Source: Ignavibacteriaceae bacterium
GTDB lineage: Bacteria; Bacteroidota; Ignavibacteria; Ignavibacteriales; Ignavibacteriaceae
NCBI GenBank assembly: GCA_013042995.1
Contig: JABDPB010000105.1
Span: 32,429-96,428 of the forward strand
Length of the DNA stretch: 64,000 nt
Reading direction: 5' to 3'
In this document: positions 61,413 through 64,000 of the stretch, in pieces
Numbering within the stretch: the stretch's first letter is position 1
How the letters are laid out: every line of letters begins with the position of its first letter
Made by a program: the position numbers and the translations under genes
Notes under the pieces: generated by a model
What the model was told of the DNA's origin: nothing
What the model saw: only the letters and a program-made list of their open reading frames with translations
The model's database searches: none

Positions 61413-61811
61413 ATGGGACAACAGCAATTACATTTACTGGTATTGGGAATTATTTTAGTGGGAATAGCATTAGTAGTTGGGCTAGATAGTTTCCAGAACA
61501 AAGCTGTAGAATCAAACAGAGATGCTGTTATATTGGATCTAAATAACTTAGCTTCTTTTGCTCAAGCCCACTATAAGAAAACCCCTACCTATGGTGGTGG
61601 AGGATATAGCTTTATCGGCTATGATGTTCCTTCACAATTAAAATCAACTGATAACGGAACTTACAACTTGATTTCAACCCAAAACCAAAAAGTTATAATT
61701 GAAGGTATAGGTAAAGAGAAGGGCGGTAATTTAGGCTGCCGTCAGAGTCGTAATATTACCTACCGAATTATTGTAGAGCCAAATCGTTCTACGATTCAAA
61801 AAATTCTCTAG
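61413..61811 (+). CDS. Small pilin-like single-helix membrane protein
   Basis: 132 residues. The N-terminus, MGQQQLHLLVLGIILVGIAL, looks like a type IV pilin-like hydrophobic helix preceded by a short leader ending in Gly; the usual Glu at +5 is missing. A soluble domain with GGGGYSFIGYDVP and one Cys (NLGCRQ) follows. Short proteins with this opening are common in Ignavibacteriales as far as I recall. Function unknown. It is coupled to the STAS gene (2-base gap). Confidence 0.55.
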   Translation: MGQQQLHLLVLGIILVGIALVVGLDSFQNKAVESNRDAVILDLNNLASFAQAHYKKTPTYGGGGYSFIGYDVPSQLKSTDNGTYNLISTQNQKVIIEGIGKEKGGNLGCRQSRNITYRIIVEPNRSTIQKIL

Positions 61812-61925
61812 ATTAAAAAAAATCAGTTATTTTTTAAATTCTTGATATGATTCTTATCAGCTAAGAACAGAAGGATATTTACTAATATAAATGATGACCC
61901 TGCTAAAATGAGTTTTAGCAACTTT

Positions 61926-61960
61926 GCGTCTCCGCATTAAAAAAATAACTGCAGAGACGC
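61926..61960. repeat. Inverted repeat between converging genes
   Basis: GCGTCTCCGCA and TGCAGAGACGC pair over 10 bases around an A-rich loop. Strings of this wording (TTTGCGTCTC, CAGAGACGC) are dispersed repeats in several bacterial groups; it may also act as a terminator for the genes on both sides. Confidence 0.55.
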
Positions 61961-61975
61961 TGAGTCGCAATCCAA

Positions 61976-64000
61976 TTATTTGTTATTCCAGCCGGGAACT
62001 CGTCCGGGTGTCCATGGTGCACCGTAACGTTCCATATCTGACTCGAGATTCTTCAAATCAACTTCTAACAATCTTTTTATGTTTACAAGCAGCGGTTCAA
62101 ACTCTTCAGAAGCAGCTTTGTAGCTGTCGCGCTGAGTTTGGGTTGGAGTAGAAGTTGTTTTCCACATTCCCCATGCAATTTCATTTAGTCTGTTGTAAAT
62201 TGTAGGATAAGTCGGCTCGTTGCGATTTGCAATTGTTTCATCTCTATAAAGATGCTGAAGAATATCTGCTGTTTCTTTTTTAATTCTGAGTGCATCATCC
62301 ATTAAACTTTTGGGCGCATCAGGAGTTTGTTTGATTGCATAAATAAGCACATCTGTTTTTTCTTTCAGATCTCGAGTTGCATTTAATGCACCTTCAACTG
62401 CACGATTAAACTCCCAGAAGGTTTTCTGAAATGCAACCAGTTCTGCACGATCTTCAGCAGGTAAAGTTGAATTATCGAGCACTTTCGCCTCAAAAGACTG
62501 TATACCAGCAACCATTGTAAGCTCACCATCAATGCTTGTCCACATTTCAACAGAATAATTACCAGGCATCACGGGCGTTCCGCTTTCATTTTTACCTGTA
62601 ACTTTTTTAACTGGATTTGTACTTGCAAATCTTAAGTCCCAGGTAGTTCTATTTAAGCCTGATTTGAAGCTCTCTTTTAATTTTCTAACTACATTTCCTT
62701 GGTCATCTTTTATAACAAAAAGCAAATAAGATTTTTCTTCTCTATCTTCTTCGCGCAATTCTTCCCACGTTGGGTAATATACCGGCTTGTTTTCTTCCGC
62801 AAGTTCTTTCTCTTTCTCGTTACGTTGCCCTTTTTTTGATTTTGGTGCTTCTTTTACATAATAAGTAAATGTTGCACCAAACGGTGGATTATCTGCTTTA
62901 TAAAATGATGAGCCGAGTGAACTGAAAGTTCCTGTTCTTTTGATGAACATTAGTGCATCTTTTGCAGGGAACAGCAAATACTCATTTTCTTCAAGTGTTT
63001 TTTCACCAATTTCTCTCAGAGGAGTATAATTATCAAGCAGATAAAATCCTCTTCCGAAAGTACCGAGCACTAAATCACTTTCTCTTCTTTGAATATCAAC
63101 ATCACGCACGGCGATAGTAGGAACTCCGCCCTTTAGCTGTATCCATTTTTGCCCGCCGTTCATTGTGAAGAAAACACCGTACTCAGTTCCGATAAAAAGT
63201 AGTTCAGCTTTTTCGTGATCCTGAATTATTGAGTAAATAACTTGAGGTTCTTCCATATCACCTGTAATTGATGTCCAGCTTTTTCCTCTGTCCCTGCTCA
63301 CTAAAACGTATGGCTTAAAATCGGATTGCTTATGATTATCAAATGTTGCATAAACAGTATTTTCATCGTGCAGTGAAGCATACAGACAGCTAACGTATGT
63401 CAATTCCGGTACGCCGGGGAATGTTTCAACCTTTCTCCAGTTTGCACCACCATCTTCAGTTACCTGAACCAAACCGTCATCGGTTCCAATATAAATTAAT
63501 CCTTCAACAAGAGGGGATTCAGATAGCGAAACAATATTTCCATAAATAGATGTGGAAGCATTTTTTGCTACTGCATCAACACTCCATACTTTTCCCATTA
63601 TCTCAAGTTTATTCCTATCTATTTGTCTTGTTAAATCAGGACTTATTGTTTCCCAGCTATTTCCCCTATCTTCACTTTTAAAAAGTTTATTTGCAGCAAA
63701 GTATAGTCTTGTATGTTTATGTGGAGAAATAATCAAAGGTGTATCCCAATTCCATCTGTAAGGTTCCTCGCCTTTCTTTTCCTGTGGTTTAATTGAAATC
63801 ACCTCTCCGCTTTTTTTATCATAACGTGCTAATCCCCCGTATTGGTATTGAGTGTAAACAATGTTTGGATCTTTAGGATCAATTGCAGCTTCGTAACCAT
63901 CACCACCTAAAGTTTTTACCCAATCGGAATTCATTATTCCTTCGTTGTTTATTGTTTGTGAGGGAACGCCCATACTGTTGTTATCTTGAGTTCCTCCGTA
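61976..64000 (-). CDS. Large Asp-box (sortilin/VPS10-like) propeller protein, partial
   Basis: The frame is open through the right edge of the window, so only the last ~675 residues are seen. At the visible N-terminus is GGTQDNNSMG, typical of sortilin/VPS10-type BNR repeats. SEDRGNSWETISPDLT, TEDGGANWRKVETF, SRDRGKSWTSITGDM and TMNGGQKWIQLKGGV are Asp boxes. The last ~200 residues form a helical/beta C-terminal domain (LMDDALRIKKETADILQHL). It is probably secreted; no T9SS sorting domain is at its end, which reads APWTPGRVPGWNNK. Function unknown, likely carbohydrate or protein binding. Confidence 0.78.
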   Translation of the reverse strand, partial: YGGTQDNNSMGVPSQTINNEGIMNSDWVKTLGGDGYEAAIDPKDPNIVYTQYQYGGLARYDKKSGEVISIKPQEKKGEEPYRWNWDTPLIISPHKHTRLYFAANKLFKSEDRGNSWETISPDLTRQIDRNKLEIMGKVWSVDAVAKNASTSIYGNIVSLSESPLVEGLIYIGTDDGLVQVTEDGGANWRKVETFPGVPELTYVSCLYASLHDENTVYATFDNHKQSDFKPYVLVSRDRGKSWTSITGDMEEPQVIYSIIQDHEKAELLFIGTEYGVFFTMNGGQKWIQLKGGVPTIAVRDVDIQRRESDLVLGTFGRGFYLLDNYTPLREIGEKTLEENEYLLFPAKDALMFIKRTGTFSSLGSSFYKADNPPFGATFTYYVKEAPKSKKGQRNEKEKELAEENKPVYYPTWEELREEDREEKSYLLFVIKDDQGNVVRKLKESFKSGLNRTTWDLRFASTNPVKKVTGKNESGTPVMPGNYSVEMWTSIDGELTMVAGIQSFEAKVLDNSTLPAEDRAELVAFQKTFWEFNRAVEGALNATRDLKEKTDVLIYAIKQTPDAPKSLMDDALRIKKETADILQHLYRDETIANRNEPTYPTIYNRLNEIAWGMWKTTSTPTQTQRDSYKAASEEFEPLLVNIKRLLEVDLKNLESDMERYGAPWTPGRVPGWNNK

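Overview
The window reads as a chromosome segment of a low-GC, Gram-negative bacterium of the Bacteroidota/Chlorobi group, most likely an Ignavibacteriales (Ignavibacteriota) member. The main evidence is four secreted proteins that end in the type IX secretion (T9SS) sorting domain with the wording typical of that group (YQNYPNPFNPST, then a basic KKMxLxK tail). Supporting signs are a trimeric [FeFe]-hydrogenase with its maturases, MsbA-like lipid export next to an O-antigen ligase-like protein, and short 'MGQQQL' pilin-like proteins. This placement is inferred from protein style; no marker gene was searched.

1-15.8 kb is mostly conserved housekeeping: the 3' end of a sodium/solute symporter, a TPR protein, a second symporter, a HAD phosphatase, a PgpH-like c-di-AMP phosphodiesterase, a XerD-type recombinase, a lipoprotein, an MsbA-like ABC transporter, an O-antigen ligase with a large inserted soluble domain, a GlmU-like nucleotidyltransferase, a cyclic-nucleotide-binding/aspartase fusion and ribosomal protein S20. 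16-23.4 kb carries queE-queD, uvrB, rlpA, small membrane genes and a permease fused to PTS-EIIA-like and RCK_C-like domains.

23.4-40 kb is a hydrogen-metabolism region. hydE and hydG diverge from hydF. After two T9SS-secreted peptidases (C25 and M14) comes an operon of response regulator, NuoE-like, NuoF-like and HydA genes, followed by a sensor kinase and a convergent TM1266-type hydrogenase regulator. This fits an NAD(P)-linked, possibly electron-bifurcating [FeFe]-hydrogenase with its own two-component system. 40-44.5 kb carries a desaturase that closely resembles eukaryotic dihydroceramide delta-4 desaturases, a four-subunit 2-oxoacid:ferredoxin oxidoreductase (korDABC), and the initiator tRNA. 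Hydrogenase and KOR could share ferredoxin.

44.6-53.5 kb is mixed: a T9SS Asp-box protein, HEAT-like small proteins, an M16 peptidase, an excisionase-type HTH protein and a DUF2779 nuclease-like protein. 53.5-61.9 kb is accessory in character: short secreted proteins, lipoproteins, SnoaL-like and YdhR-like enzymes, stand-alone cNMP and STAS domains, gene remnants, and two repeated non-coding elements. The first occurs four times (139-141 bp each). In three copies it ends 32-35 nt before a start codon, and it can fold into a hairpin plus a possible pseudoknot with compensatory changes. The second occurs twice, looks like a branched terminator, and also shows a compensatory change. I regard the four-copy leader as the best candidate for something undescribed. 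The window closes inside a large Asp-box (sortilin/VPS10-like) protein gene on the minus strand.
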